From Desulfobacterales bacterium (lineage in GTDB: Bacteria; Desulfobacterota; Desulfobacteria; Desulfobacterales; ETH-SRB1), in the NCBI GenBank assembly GCA_030017395.1, contig JASEIZ010000031.1, positions 1-14,195 on the forward strand: 14,195 nt of DNA, in the 5' to 3' direction. The notes below the pieces were generated by a model. It was not told the DNA's origin. It worked only from the letters and a program-made list of their open reading frames with translations, and did not search any database. Made by a program: the position numbers and the translations under genes. How positions within the stretch are numbered: position 1 is the stretch's first letter; each line of letters begins with the position of its first letter. This document shows positions 1 to 6,362 of the stretch, in pieces.

Positions 1-39
1 AAGGAAATAGAAAGCTCACTGAAAGACAAGCTTAAATGA
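1..39 (+). CDS. C-terminal tail of an antitoxin (partial, cut by window edge)
   Basis: The first bases read in frame as KEIESSLKDKLK followed by TGA at 37-39. The toxin start codon at 36 overlaps this stop in an ATGA arrangement, the usual translational coupling of antitoxin-toxin pairs. Only twelve residues are visible, a charged helix-like tail, so the antitoxin family (Phd/YefM, RelB or other) cannot be decided. The call rests mainly on its position in front of a RelE/ParE-like toxin. Confidence 0.6.
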   Translation, partial: KEIESSLKDKLK

Positions 40-362
40 GTCAAGGTTATAAAGTTGCATGGGCTCGTGTTGCAGAAAACGATTTAAAAGAGATAATTGA
101 TTATATAGCAATCGACAGCCCGGCCAATGCATTAAAAATTTTCCAGAAAATCAAAAAAAAAGCGTCCGGCCTATATACTATGCCGGAAAGATGCCGCATA
201 GTTTCTGAGCTTAAGGACCAGGGTATTTTGCAGTATCGAGAATTAATTGTACCACCCTGGAGAATTGTTTTTAGAATATCAGAAATAAAAATTTACGTTT
301 TATCTGTTCTGGATTCAAGACGAAACATCGAGGATGTCCTGTTAAATAGACTAATTAAATAG
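36..362 (+). CDS. Type II toxin, RelE/ParE superfamily
   Basis: This 108-residue basic protein has the RelE/ParE fold signature. An N-terminal strand and helix (VAWARVAENDLKEIIDYI, about residues 7-24) is followed by a helix of the type ANALKIFQKIKKKA. A central PERCRIVSEL segment precedes the family's C-terminal strands (YRELIVPPWRIVFRI, IYVLSVLDSRRN). Members either cleave mRNA at the ribosome (RelE) or poison gyrase (ParE). The sequence does not decide between these, although the YRELIV...WRIVFRI pattern is common in proteins annotated as ParE. It overlaps the upstream antitoxin stop (ATGA), so the pair is one transcript, probably autorepressed as such modules usually are. The stop codon is TAG. 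Length is normal for the family and nothing looks broken. Confidence 0.85.
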   Translation: MSQGYKVAWARVAENDLKEIIDYIAIDSPANALKIFQKIKKKASGLYTMPERCRIVSELKDQGILQYRELIVPPWRIVFRISEIKIYVLSVLDSRRNIEDVLLNRLIK

Positions 363-522
363 CTGTAAACAAAGCCTTTCACGAGCAACAAAATGGCAAA
401 TCAGGTTTTGCTCTTGTTTAATATACAAAATGCCGATGCGTTTGAAGAATTTGCATTGTTTAACTCAGGCGTGATTGGTATATTGAACCGCAAAAGCGAG
501 CAAAGCGAGCTTCCTTTTGAGT

Positions 523-538
523 CCAGAGCTTGCTCTGG
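523..538. repeat. Perfect short palindrome at the breakpoint of the PIN remnant
   Basis: CCAGAGC TT GCTCTGG is a perfect 7-bp inverted repeat with a 2-nt spacer. It follows a GAGC-rich run (AGCGAGCAAAGCGAGC, near 494-510). It lies exactly where recognisable PIN-domain homology begins, so it may mark an insertion or rearrangement boundary. Confidence 0.5.
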
Positions 539-736
539 GTTCATACCTTTGATTTGGCAGCAGAATATTTTAATACCCTCCATAGTAAAGGTATTCAAGG
601 TTCAAACACAGATTTTCTGATTTGCGCTGTTTCAACAAGAAACAATATGCCCATATTTTCAACTGATAATGATTTCAATCATTATAAAAAACATATTCCA
701 ATTGCTCTTCACGCGCCAAGAGCGATAAAAAAATAA
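530..736 (+). pseudogene. Remnant of a PIN-domain (VapC-like) toxin, C-terminal part only
   Basis: The 68-codon frame carries the C-terminal half of a PIN ribonuclease: a helix FDLAAEYFNTLHSKGI, then QGSNTDFLICAV and IFSTDNDF. The aspartates in NTDF and in STDNDF match the acidic metal-binding residues of the second half of VapC-type toxins. The N-terminal half with the first catalytic aspartate is absent. The frame is closed upstream by TGA at 518-520, and no plausible PIN N-terminus is visible in another frame between 363 and 529. The only possible start is TTG at 530, inside a palindrome and without a ribosome binding site. I read it as a decayed toxin gene, lying directly behind another toxin module. 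Bases 363-529 hold nothing else I can identify. Confidence 0.7.
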
Positions 737-839
737 AAGGACATATAGCGTCCATAAATAAATTGACGTATCGTTATATTATTAATAGTATTTTTATATA
801 GTTAGATCAGCCATCCTGGACTTATCGGATAGTCAGGAT

Positions 840-974
840 TGATGAACTCGTAAAAAGTCGAAAAGTTCTCTTTTCCGTCATTCCGGCGAAAGCCGGAATC
901 CAGTAAATTCAATGCGTTCTGGATGCCGGATCAAGTCCGGCATGACGATTTCAAGACTTTTTACGAGACCATCA
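840..974. mobile_element. 135-bp MITE-like element, copy 1 (core inverted relative to copies 2 and 3)
   Basis: The ends read TGATGAACTCGTAAAAAGTC on the left and, reverse-complemented on the right, TGATGGTCTCGTAAAAAGTC, an 18/20 terminal inverted repeat. The core has three nested palindromes: ATTCCGGC/GCCGGAAT, ATCCAG/CTGGAT and ATGCCGGA/TCCGGCAT. The direct repeat AGGATT flanks it at 835-840 and 974-979. This is a 6-bp duplication if the element is GATG...CATC, or 4 bp (GGAT) if the end T/A belongs to the element. It has no coding capacity, so a transposase would have to act in trans. The core runs opposite to copies 2 and 3. The acyl-CoA ligase stop (TGA, 972-974 on the minus strand) straddles the right boundary. 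Confidence 0.88.
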
Positions 975-2684
975 GGATTTGGTTTCTTGATTTTTTCTTT
1001 TTTTCGTTTCTTCGTCCCTGAGGTCTTTTTTTAGAATTTTGCCGACATTTGTTTTTGGCAGCTCTTTTTTGAATTCTATTTCAGTTGGAAATTTGTACCT
1101 GGCCATCTTGTTTGTGCAAAATTCAAGAAGTTCTTCCTGCGTTGCAGTTTCCCCTTCTTTAAGCACAACAAAAATTTTAATTGCTTCGCCTCGGGTTGGA
1201 TGCGGCACTCCAATTGCACATGCTTCCAGCACCTTGGGATGTTCATAAAAGACTTCTTCAACATTGCGCGGATAAACATTTAACCCGCCGGATATAATCA
1301 TATCCTTTTTGCGGTCAACAATAAAAAAGTAACCGTCCTCATCCATTTTGGCGATATCCCCTGTGTAAAGCCAGCCATCTACCAGAGTTTTTTCTGTTTC
1401 TTCAGACATATTCCAGTAGCCTTTCATAACCTGGGGGCCTTTAATAAGAAGTTCCCCTGTTTCTCCAACAGGAACATCTGTTTTTCCTTCAACCAGGTCA
1501 ATTATGCGGCAAAGTGTGTCCGGAATAGGCAGACCAATGCTTCCAACCTTTCTCTTGCCGTTAACAAACGGATTTACATGGGTTACAGGGGTGGCCTCGG
1601 TTAAACCGAAACCTTCCACGATAACCGCCCCTGTTTTGTTTTCAAAGGCCTTAATAACTTCAACCGGAAGGGGAGAGCTGCCTGAAAAGCAGCCTTTGAT
1701 CGAAGTTATGTCTGCCTTAACAATATCAGGATCATTAAGCATTCCGATTATCATTGTCGGAACAAATGCTACAATAGTTGGTTTGTATTTATTTATGGAT
1801 TCTATCAAAGGTTTTGGTTGGGGTTTTGGAACAAGGATAATTTCCCATCCCATGCGTATAGACCAGTTCATGCAAGGCGAAAGCCCGAAAGCATGGAAGA
1901 ACGGAAGGGAGCCAAGCATTACTTCATTGCCTTTTTTAAATGTTGGAAACCATGCTGAAATCTGCTGGATCTGTTTGCTCAGGTTTGCATGTGTCAGCAT
2001 CACCCCTTTTGAGACTCCAGTGGTCCCGCCTGTATACTGGTACATGGCTACATCGTCAAAAGAGATGTCCACAGGGTGTGGCTTTGAAGAACATTTCGCC
2101 AGAACATCCTTCCACTTATAAAGATTGTCGGCAGATTTAACACTTGCGGCCAGTTTTTTCTTTTTGGCGACGAGCTTAAACAGCAAATTTTTTGGAAAAG
2201 GGAGATAATCGCCGATAGATGTATAAACAATCTACTTTATATTTGTTTTTAATCTGAGATCAATCATTCTATTGGCAAGCAGATCAAGAGTGATGAGAGC
2301 TTTTGAACCTGAATCATTGAATTGATGATGTAGTTCTCTGTCTGCATAAAGGGGGTTATTCATTACGGCAATTGCGCCAATCTTTAATATGGCGTAATAG
2401 CTGACAACGCAGGGAATAAGGTTCGGGAGAAGGACGGCTACGCTGTCCCCCTTTTTTATGCCAAAATCATTCAGGCAGGCGGCAAAACGGCTTACCATAT
2501 CATTCAGCTCATGGTATGAAACCTTATATCCCTGAAAGTTCAGGGCGGTTTTATCAGGGAACCTTTCTGCTGATTTCTCGAGAAACCCCACAATGTGTGT
2601 TTCTTCATATTCTAAAGTTTCCGGGATATCCCTTCCATAATGAGCCAGCCAGGGTTTATCCTGACACCCAGTTTCCTTTGCCAT
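972..2684 (-). pseudogene. fadD: Long-chain acyl-CoA ligase (FadD-type), interrupted by one in-frame amber codon
   Basis: The protein would activate fatty acids to acyl-CoA through an acyl-adenylate. Reading through from ATG 2684 (AAGGA seven bases upstream) gives about 570 residues, the normal family length, broken only by TAG at 2232-2234 (codon 151). Upstream are 150 residues of the N-terminal domain. Downstream, in the same frame, IVYTSIGDYLP continues into the P-loop YTGGTTGVSKG (about 217-227), GFGLTEATP, YTGDIAKMDEDGY, the hinge DRKKDMIISGG, and the C-terminal catalytic lysine in PKTNVGK (about 549). Homologues, as I recall them, have Gln here (KQIVYTS), so a CAG to TAG transition fits. 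The remaining frame is intact, so the mutation is recent or the codon is read through. Other genes here end in TAG, so UAG still means stop. The downstream half has no good start of its own, only a TTG at 2186. Confidence 0.85.
2232..2234 (-). other. In-frame amber (TAG) codon inside the acyl-CoA ligase
   Basis: The plus-strand bases CTA read TAG on the minus strand, between ...LKTNIK and IVYTSIGDYLP. The frame is the same on both sides (48 bases from this codon to the downstream frame start at 2186, divisible by three). A single C to T change from CAG explains it. Alternatives are a sequencing error, suppressor reading, or pyrrolysine insertion. Confidence 0.85.
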
Positions 2685-2755
2685 ACCGGTTTCCTTTTTG
2701 GTTGTTTAAAAACAGCTTTTATATTACACCCAAATTGAGCGATTTTTTAAGAAAG

Positions 2756-2774
2756 CGGTATTTTTTTAATACCG
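2756..2774. repeat. Small hairpin CGGTATT/AATACCG beside element copy 2
   Basis: A perfect 7-bp stem with a 5-nt T loop lies nine bases from the left end of element copy 2. Neither strand shows a clean U-tract straight after the stem, so a terminator role is weak. The string CGGTATTTTTT also occurs inside element copies 2 and 3, so this could be a fragment of the same family. Confidence 0.4.
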
Positions 2775-2782
2775 TTTAAATT

Positions 2783-2917
2783 TGATGAAATCGTAAAAAG
2801 TCCCGAAATCGTCATGCCGGACTTGATCCGGCATCCAGAACGCATTGAATTTACTGGATTCCGGCTTTCGCCGGAATGACGTAAAACGGTATTTTTTGAC
2901 TTTTTACGAGACCATCA
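2783..2917. mobile_element. 135-bp MITE-like element, copy 2 (no target duplication; truncates the kinase gene)
   Basis: It is identical to copy 3 except for one base in the left end (TGATGAAATCG against TGATGAACTCG), with the same inverted ends and three-hairpin core. The six bases outside the ends are AAATTT on the left and ATCTCT on the right, so there is no duplication, unlike the other two copies. The right end cuts the histidine kinase gene, and no remainder of that gene appears on the left side, where the acyl-CoA ligase leader follows directly. A deletion between two element copies would produce this. Confidence 0.88.
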
Positions 2918-4763
2918 TCTCTTGGTTCAGATCAAGAATCTGGGGCTTGATTATCTGCCTGCGGCTGAAGGCAAGAAGCTGCCGGGTAAGAGATGCCGCC
3001 TTGTTCCCGGCTTTTTTGATCTCTTCCATTTGCTTGCGCAAGGATTCATCCTCGATGACATTTGTCAGTGCAAGCTGTGCATGGCCGATAATAACGGTAA
3101 GCAGGTTGTTGAAATCATGGGCGATGCCGCCGGCCAGAGTGCCGATGGCCTCCAGTTTCTGGGACTGGCGGAGCTGTTTTTCCATACTCCTTCGTTCGGT
3201 AACATCCTGAAAGGTTTCTATCGCGCCAATAATTTTACCCTGCTGGTCTATCAGTGGAGCCGCAGTAAAGAAAAGCCATTTTCCTTTTTTTCCAAGATCG
3301 GGATAAAAATTTTCACCTTCATACGCGCCTTCGATCAGAACAGATTTATTATAAACAATATGCTTATAACGTTCGGCCATTTCTTCTTCTGTAGCCCCAT
3401 CAACTATAAAATCAGCCATAACCGGTCTTTCTTCAGAGTAGAAAGCTGACCACTGTTTTTTTGTGCCGACTACCTCGGAAGCGGGAAAACCGGTCAAAAC
3501 CTCACATGCCTTATTCCAGTGCGTAATGACATGGTTGTTGTCGATGATAAAGGTTGGGATCGGATTTCCTTCAACGGCTTTTTTAAGCCTTCTTTCGCTC
3601 TCCTTAAGCGAAGCCTCAATCTGCTTGAGATGGGTTATATCTATCAATGATGCAACCGATTTTTTTGTTCCCGGAATCACGCCGATCGACAGCAAGATAT
3701 TTTTAATGTTCCTGTGCTTATCAATCAACCGGAATTCATAGCTGTTTGGCGCGAAGCCTTCACGTTCTCTTCTTTTAACATGATAACCTTTCATTCTTTC
3801 AAGGTCATCCTCTGCAACAAAATTCGTCCATTTCAGTTTGCCTTGAATTTCTTCCATGGAATACCCGATCAGCTCTGCAAATTTTGTATTGGACATGGAA
3901 ATTGTTGTGTCCTCCTCAATTATCACGGTAGCCGCGCCTGTATGTTCAACAATGCTGCGGTATCTTGATTCAGACTCGCGCAGCGCCTGCTCGGTCTTTC
4001 TGCGCCTGGTAATATCTCTGGCAATACTTAAAATCGCCTGTTTTTTCTGATAGGCAACAAGACCGGATTTAATCTCCACTGGAATTGTCTTACCGTCTTT
4101 GGTGGTGTGTGTTGTTTCAAAAACCTGTGTTCCATCGGTGGGTATCTGTTCGATTAAACCTTTTATCTTTTCCACGTCCATAGATATGTCGATATCTTGA
4201 GGCCCCATGGAAAGCAATTCTTCCCTGGAATAGCCTAAAACCTTAACAGCAGCATCATTTACATCTATAAAGTTACCGTCAAAATCAATGACCCAGACTG
4301 TGTCGCTTATCCCGTTAATCAACGATCTATACTTCTCTTCGCTCTCCTGCAGCGCCTCCTCTGCCTGTTTGCGTTGAGTTATATCGCTTATAATGTGCAC
4401 AGCGCCGGTAAGATTTCCTGTTTCGTCTATTACAGGATCGACAGTGACGTTAAGCCATTTGTCATCAACCTCCAAAACAAGAGTTTCCCTGCAGAGAGTT
4501 TTTTTCATGCGCACAATCGGGCAATCTTTTACAGGTTTATCAGTCCCGTGTATAAGTTCCCAGCAGAAACCGCCGATTATTTCTCCAGAGGATTTTTTCA
4601 AAAGGCTTTCCATTGCCTTGTTGCATCGTAAAATCTTTCCATTCATGTCCAAAAGACAGACAGCGTCGTTAATGGCATCAAAGGCGGTCTGCAATTGTGA
4701 TAAAGAGGCTTCCGGCAACATCTCGTCTCGATTAAGTTCGTTGAATGCTGGTTTTTCAGCCAT
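2904..4763 (-). CDS. Multi-PAS sensor histidine kinase, truncated before the ATPase domain
   Basis: I chose ATG 4763 because GGAG lies nine bases upstream; an in-frame GTG at 4778 would itself contain that Shine-Dalgarno. The product is 619 residues, soluble, with no signal peptide or membrane segment. Four PAS domains (about 22-135, 142-257, 265-382, 388-516) are joined by coiled linkers such as ITQRKQAEEALQESEEKYRSL. A HisKA helix follows with the phospho-acceptor motif GGIAHDFNNLL, His549. A full-length kinase should continue for 200 residues or more through the HATPase_c N, G1 and G2 boxes. Here the frame enters element copy 2 right after PQILDLNQE and ends with MMVS and TAA, encoded wholly or partly by the element. 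Without the catalytic domain it cannot autophosphorylate by itself. It is probably a pseudogene, or at most a sensor that depends on another kinase in trans. Its original output partner is not visible. Confidence 0.85.
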   Translation of the reverse strand: MAEKPAFNELNRDEMLPEASLSQLQTAFDAINDAVCLLDMNGKILRCNKAMESLLKKSSGEIIGGFCWELIHGTDKPVKDCPIVRMKKTLCRETLVLEVDDKWLNVTVDPVIDETGNLTGAVHIISDITQRKQAEEALQESEEKYRSLINGISDTVWVIDFDGNFIDVNDAAVKVLGYSREELLSMGPQDIDISMDVEKIKGLIEQIPTDGTQVFETTHTTKDGKTIPVEIKSGLVAYQKKQAILSIARDITRRRKTEQALRESESRYRSIVEHTGAATVIIEEDTTISMSNTKFAELIGYSMEEIQGKLKWTNFVAEDDLERMKGYHVKRREREGFAPNSYEFRLIDKHRNIKNILLSIGVIPGTKKSVASLIDITHLKQIEASLKESERRLKKAVEGNPIPTFIIDNNHVITHWNKACEVLTGFPASEVVGTKKQWSAFYSEERPVMADFIVDGATEEEMAERYKHIVYNKSVLIEGAYEGENFYPDLGKKGKWLFFTAAPLIDQQGKIIGAIETFQDVTERRSMEKQLRQSQKLEAIGTLAGGIAHDFNNLLTVIIGHAQLALTNVIEDESLRKQMEEIKKAGNKAASLTRQLLAFSRRQIIKPQILDLNQEMMVS

Positions 4764-4856
4764 TATACATTTCTCCACATAATCTTAAAAACAAAAAAGC
4801 TCATACATACCTGATATAACATATAAGCTCTTATTTGTATCATAAGACTTCTTCCC

Positions 4857-5279
4857 CTATTTTACAAACTGCTCCTTCTTTCGATATGCCAGATCCTGAC
4901 TTTTAGCCACCAATTCCCCTGTTTGCTCATCGCGCACAGTTATGTCATACAAAGCCATCCTTGATCCTGCATGGTTTTCGTTTGCCTCTGCCACCAGTTT
5001 ATCTCCTGCTTTGGTGGCTTTCAAAAAGCTGATACTGACATTTAGGGCAACCGCCATAAGCCCGTGAGAGTTGCTCGCGGCTGCAAATGCCATGTCACCT
5101 AACGCAAAAATCACACCGCCATGGGTGGTGCCGTGAAAATTTGTCATCTCCTCGGTTACAGTAAGTGAAACCCGGCTGTGACCGGGCTTTATAATTTCGA
5201 TTTTCGCTCCCAGATGTGCGGCAAACGGATCTTTCTGAATGTATTTATTGATAGCTTGCCTGCGGATAGTGTCGTTCAT
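4857..5279 (-). CDS. PaaI-family hotdog-fold acyl-CoA thioesterase
   Basis: This 140-residue cytoplasmic hotdog protein would hydrolyse a CoA thioester to free acid and CoA. The active-site region is clear: THGGVIFALGDMAFAAASNSHG (residues 52-73), with the HGG turn and Asp62 in the place of the catalytic acid known from PaaI. The flanking strands (SRVSLTVTEEM, ALNVSISFLKAT, ALYDITVRD) match the family and the length is typical. The ATG at 5279 has GGAG eight bases upstream. It is the promoter-proximal gene of the minus-strand block that also held the kinase and acyl-CoA ligase, which suggests a role in releasing stalled acyl- or aryl-CoA. The substrate cannot be read from sequence, and phenylacetate-pathway genes are not seen nearby. 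It is the only gene of the block that looks fully intact. Confidence 0.85.
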   Translation of the reverse strand: MNDTIRRQAINKYIQKDPFAAHLGAKIEIIKPGHSRVSLTVTEEMTNFHGTTHGGVIFALGDMAFAAASNSHGLMAVALNVSISFLKATKAGDKLVAEANENHAGSRMALYDITVRDEQTGELVAKSQDLAYRKKEQFVK

Positions 5280-5305
5280 TCAAATCTCCATTGATTAAGG
5301 CTTTT

Positions 5306-5333
5306 ATAATATGGTAAGCGACCGACAGCGCAA
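5306..5333 (-). promoter_or_regulatory. Possible sigma-70-like promoter for the thioesterase block
   Basis: On the minus strand TTGCGC (5328-5333) and TATTAT (5306-5311) are separated by 16 bases and lie about 27 bases upstream of the thioesterase ATG. The -35 match is weak, so this is tentative. Confidence 0.3.
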
Positions 5334-5389
5334 ACCTCAATAATAATTATGATACTTTTTCAGTGTAAAATAATATAAAAAATTTAATT

Positions 5390-5418
5390 TTGCAACCTCT
5401 GCTATTGTTTGCTATAAA
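5390..5418 (+). promoter_or_regulatory. Candidate sigma-70-like promoter for the plus-strand housekeeping operon
   Basis: TTGCAA (5390-5395) and TATAAA (5413-5418) are spaced by exactly 17 bases, in an AT-rich tract. They precede the first gene of the co-oriented run by about 220 bases, leaving a long leader that contains the hairpin repeat at 5479-5559. Apart from these items the 359-base gap 5280-5638 shows nothing else I can name. Confidence 0.45.
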
Positions 5419-5478
5419 TATAATTTATGCTGTATATAATAAGAATTATTGCACAACTCTCATTTTTGGTCAATTCTG

Positions 5479-5559
5479 GTCATTGCGAGGAGCAAAGCGA
5501 CGTGGCAATCTGTGGCTTATCAATGTGTTATGAGATTGCTTCGCTTCGCTCGCAATGAC
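5479..5559. repeat. REP-like imperfect hairpin repeat in the operon leader
   Basis: The outer arms GTCATTGCGAG (5479-5489) and CTCGCAATGAC (5549-5559) are perfect complements. Inner arms GCAATCT (5505-5511) and AGATTGC (5533-5539) pair as well, giving an ~80-nt stem-loop with AGCGA/TCGCT-like bulges. Repeats with this GTCATTGCGAGGAGC...GAAGCGA-type pattern are widespread between genes in anaerobic bacteria, as I recall. It is unrelated in sequence to the 135-bp element. Confidence 0.75.
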
Positions 5560-5638
5560 AATGATGGGGTTATGCAAAGGTCTCAATAAGGACGCAAAGA
5601 ATCGTTTAAAAAATATTATAGAATAAACGGAGGAAATT

Positions 5639-5812
5639 ATGGCTGTCAGTCAGGAGCTTCTTGATATTCTGGCCTGTCCTAAGTGCAAGGGAGACATATA
5701 TCTAAACAAAACCAAAGACGGGCTTATATGTGATAATTGTCGGCTTTTATATGAAATAAAAGATGATATCCCGATTATGCTTATCGATGAAGCCAGGCCG
5801 ATAGAACCCTGA
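5639..5812 (+). CDS. Trm112/YcaR-like small zinc-ribbon protein
   Basis: This 57-residue protein starts at ATG 5639 with a strong GGAGG five bases upstream of it. It has the Trm112/UPF0434 pattern: an N-terminal LLDILACPKCKG (residues 7-18), a second pair CDNC (31-34), and a closing YEIKDDIPIMLIDEA (39-51). The four cysteines probably bind one zinc. Eukaryotic and archaeal Trm112 activates RNA and protein methyltransferases; the role of the bacterial forms is poorly defined. It opens the plus-strand run, and its stop lies 18 bases before the next start, so the two are probably co-translated. The methyltransferase it might serve is not identifiable here; RlmB downstream is of another (SPOUT) type. 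Confidence 0.85.
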   Translation: MAVSQELLDILACPKCKGDIYLNKTKDGLICDNCRLLYEIKDDIPIMLIDEARPIEP

Positions 5813-5830
5813 ATCTTGAACCTAAACAAC

Positions 5831-6349
5831 ATGAGCATACCTCAACCACCTGAACCTGCAAAACTTATTGTCAGCCTTTTTTTAAAGGAAAAGGACATTG
5901 TTGCTGATGTGGCAAAAGACCTTTCCGATAAATTCGGCCCCCTTGATGTGGTAAGCTCGTGGTTCTCGTTTGACTATACCGAATATTACGAAACTGAAAT
6001 GGGGTCTCCGCTGTTCCGGAGGATTTTCGCATTTAAAAACCTCATAAAACAAAGCGCTCTGGCCGAGATAAAACTTGCAACAAACAATATTGAGCATAAA
6101 TACTCGAAAAAGGGGAAACGCATGGTCAACCTCGATCCAGGCTATATGATTAAGTCGAGGTTTGTTCTTGCCACAGGAAAAAATTATTCTCACAGAATAT
6201 ATATCGGCAAGGGGATTTATGCGGACTTGACACTGATTTATACAAAAGGCTTTTTCCAAAAGCTTCCGTGGACATATCCCGACTATGCCGATAAAATAAT
6301 GCTCGGCTATCTCAATTTAATACGGAATAAATATCTGAAAGATCTGTAA
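5831..6349 (+). CDS. DUF4416 family protein of unknown function
   Basis: A protein of 172 residues from ATG 5831; an in-frame TTG at 5816 would add five residues. I prefer the ATG because the product then begins MSIPQPPEPAKLIVS, the usual family opening as I recall it, though neither start has a clear Shine-Dalgarno. Recognisable family features are the N-terminal PAKLIVSLFLKEKD, DLSDKFGPLDVVSSWFSFDYTEYYETEMG in the middle, then NLDPGYM and a C-terminal ADLTLIYTKGFFQKLPWTYPDY. It is soluble, with no signal or membrane segment. Some databases label such proteins GTP-binding, but I see no P-loop. Its fixed place between Trm112-like and yicC suggests a link to RNA or ribosome biology, which is inference. 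Confidence 0.75.
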   Translation: MSIPQPPEPAKLIVSLFLKEKDIVADVAKDLSDKFGPLDVVSSWFSFDYTEYYETEMGSPLFRRIFAFKNLIKQSALAEIKLATNNIEHKYSKKGKRMVNLDPGYMIKSRFVLATGKNYSHRIYIGKGIYADLTLIYTKGFFQKLPWTYPDYADKIMLGYLNLIRNKYLKDL

Positions 6350-6362
6350 GGAATAATAAATA

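Noticed and set aside
393..620. 75-codon frame before the PIN remnant as a real gene
   Set aside because: It has no family match and no good ribosome binding site, and runs across the palindrome and into the PIN frame in another phase. I treat it as repeat-like filler.
813..839. Imperfect hairpin ATCCTGGAC/GTCAGGAT as terminator of the acyl-CoA ligase
   Set aside because: The stem has a bulge and no U-tract follows on the minus strand. Part of it is the target duplication of element copy 1.
840..974. Repeated hairpins as a CRISPR array or an attachment site
   Set aside because: The three copies are kilobases apart without spacers, have transposon-type inverted ends and target duplications, and no cas gene or integrase is present.
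1504..2121. 205-codon open frame on the plus strand across the acyl-CoA ligase
   Set aside because: It is antisense to a frame with full adenylate-forming motifs, has no homology features, and arises from codon bias on the opposite strand.
972..2684. Genome-wide UAG reassignment to explain the amber codon
   Set aside because: The toxin, yicC and remA-like genes end normally in TAG, so UAG is still a stop codon here.
2922..3449. 175-codon plus-strand frame inside the kinase gene
   Set aside because: It is the antisense shadow of the HisKA/PAS coding region, with no ribosome binding site or recognisable motif.
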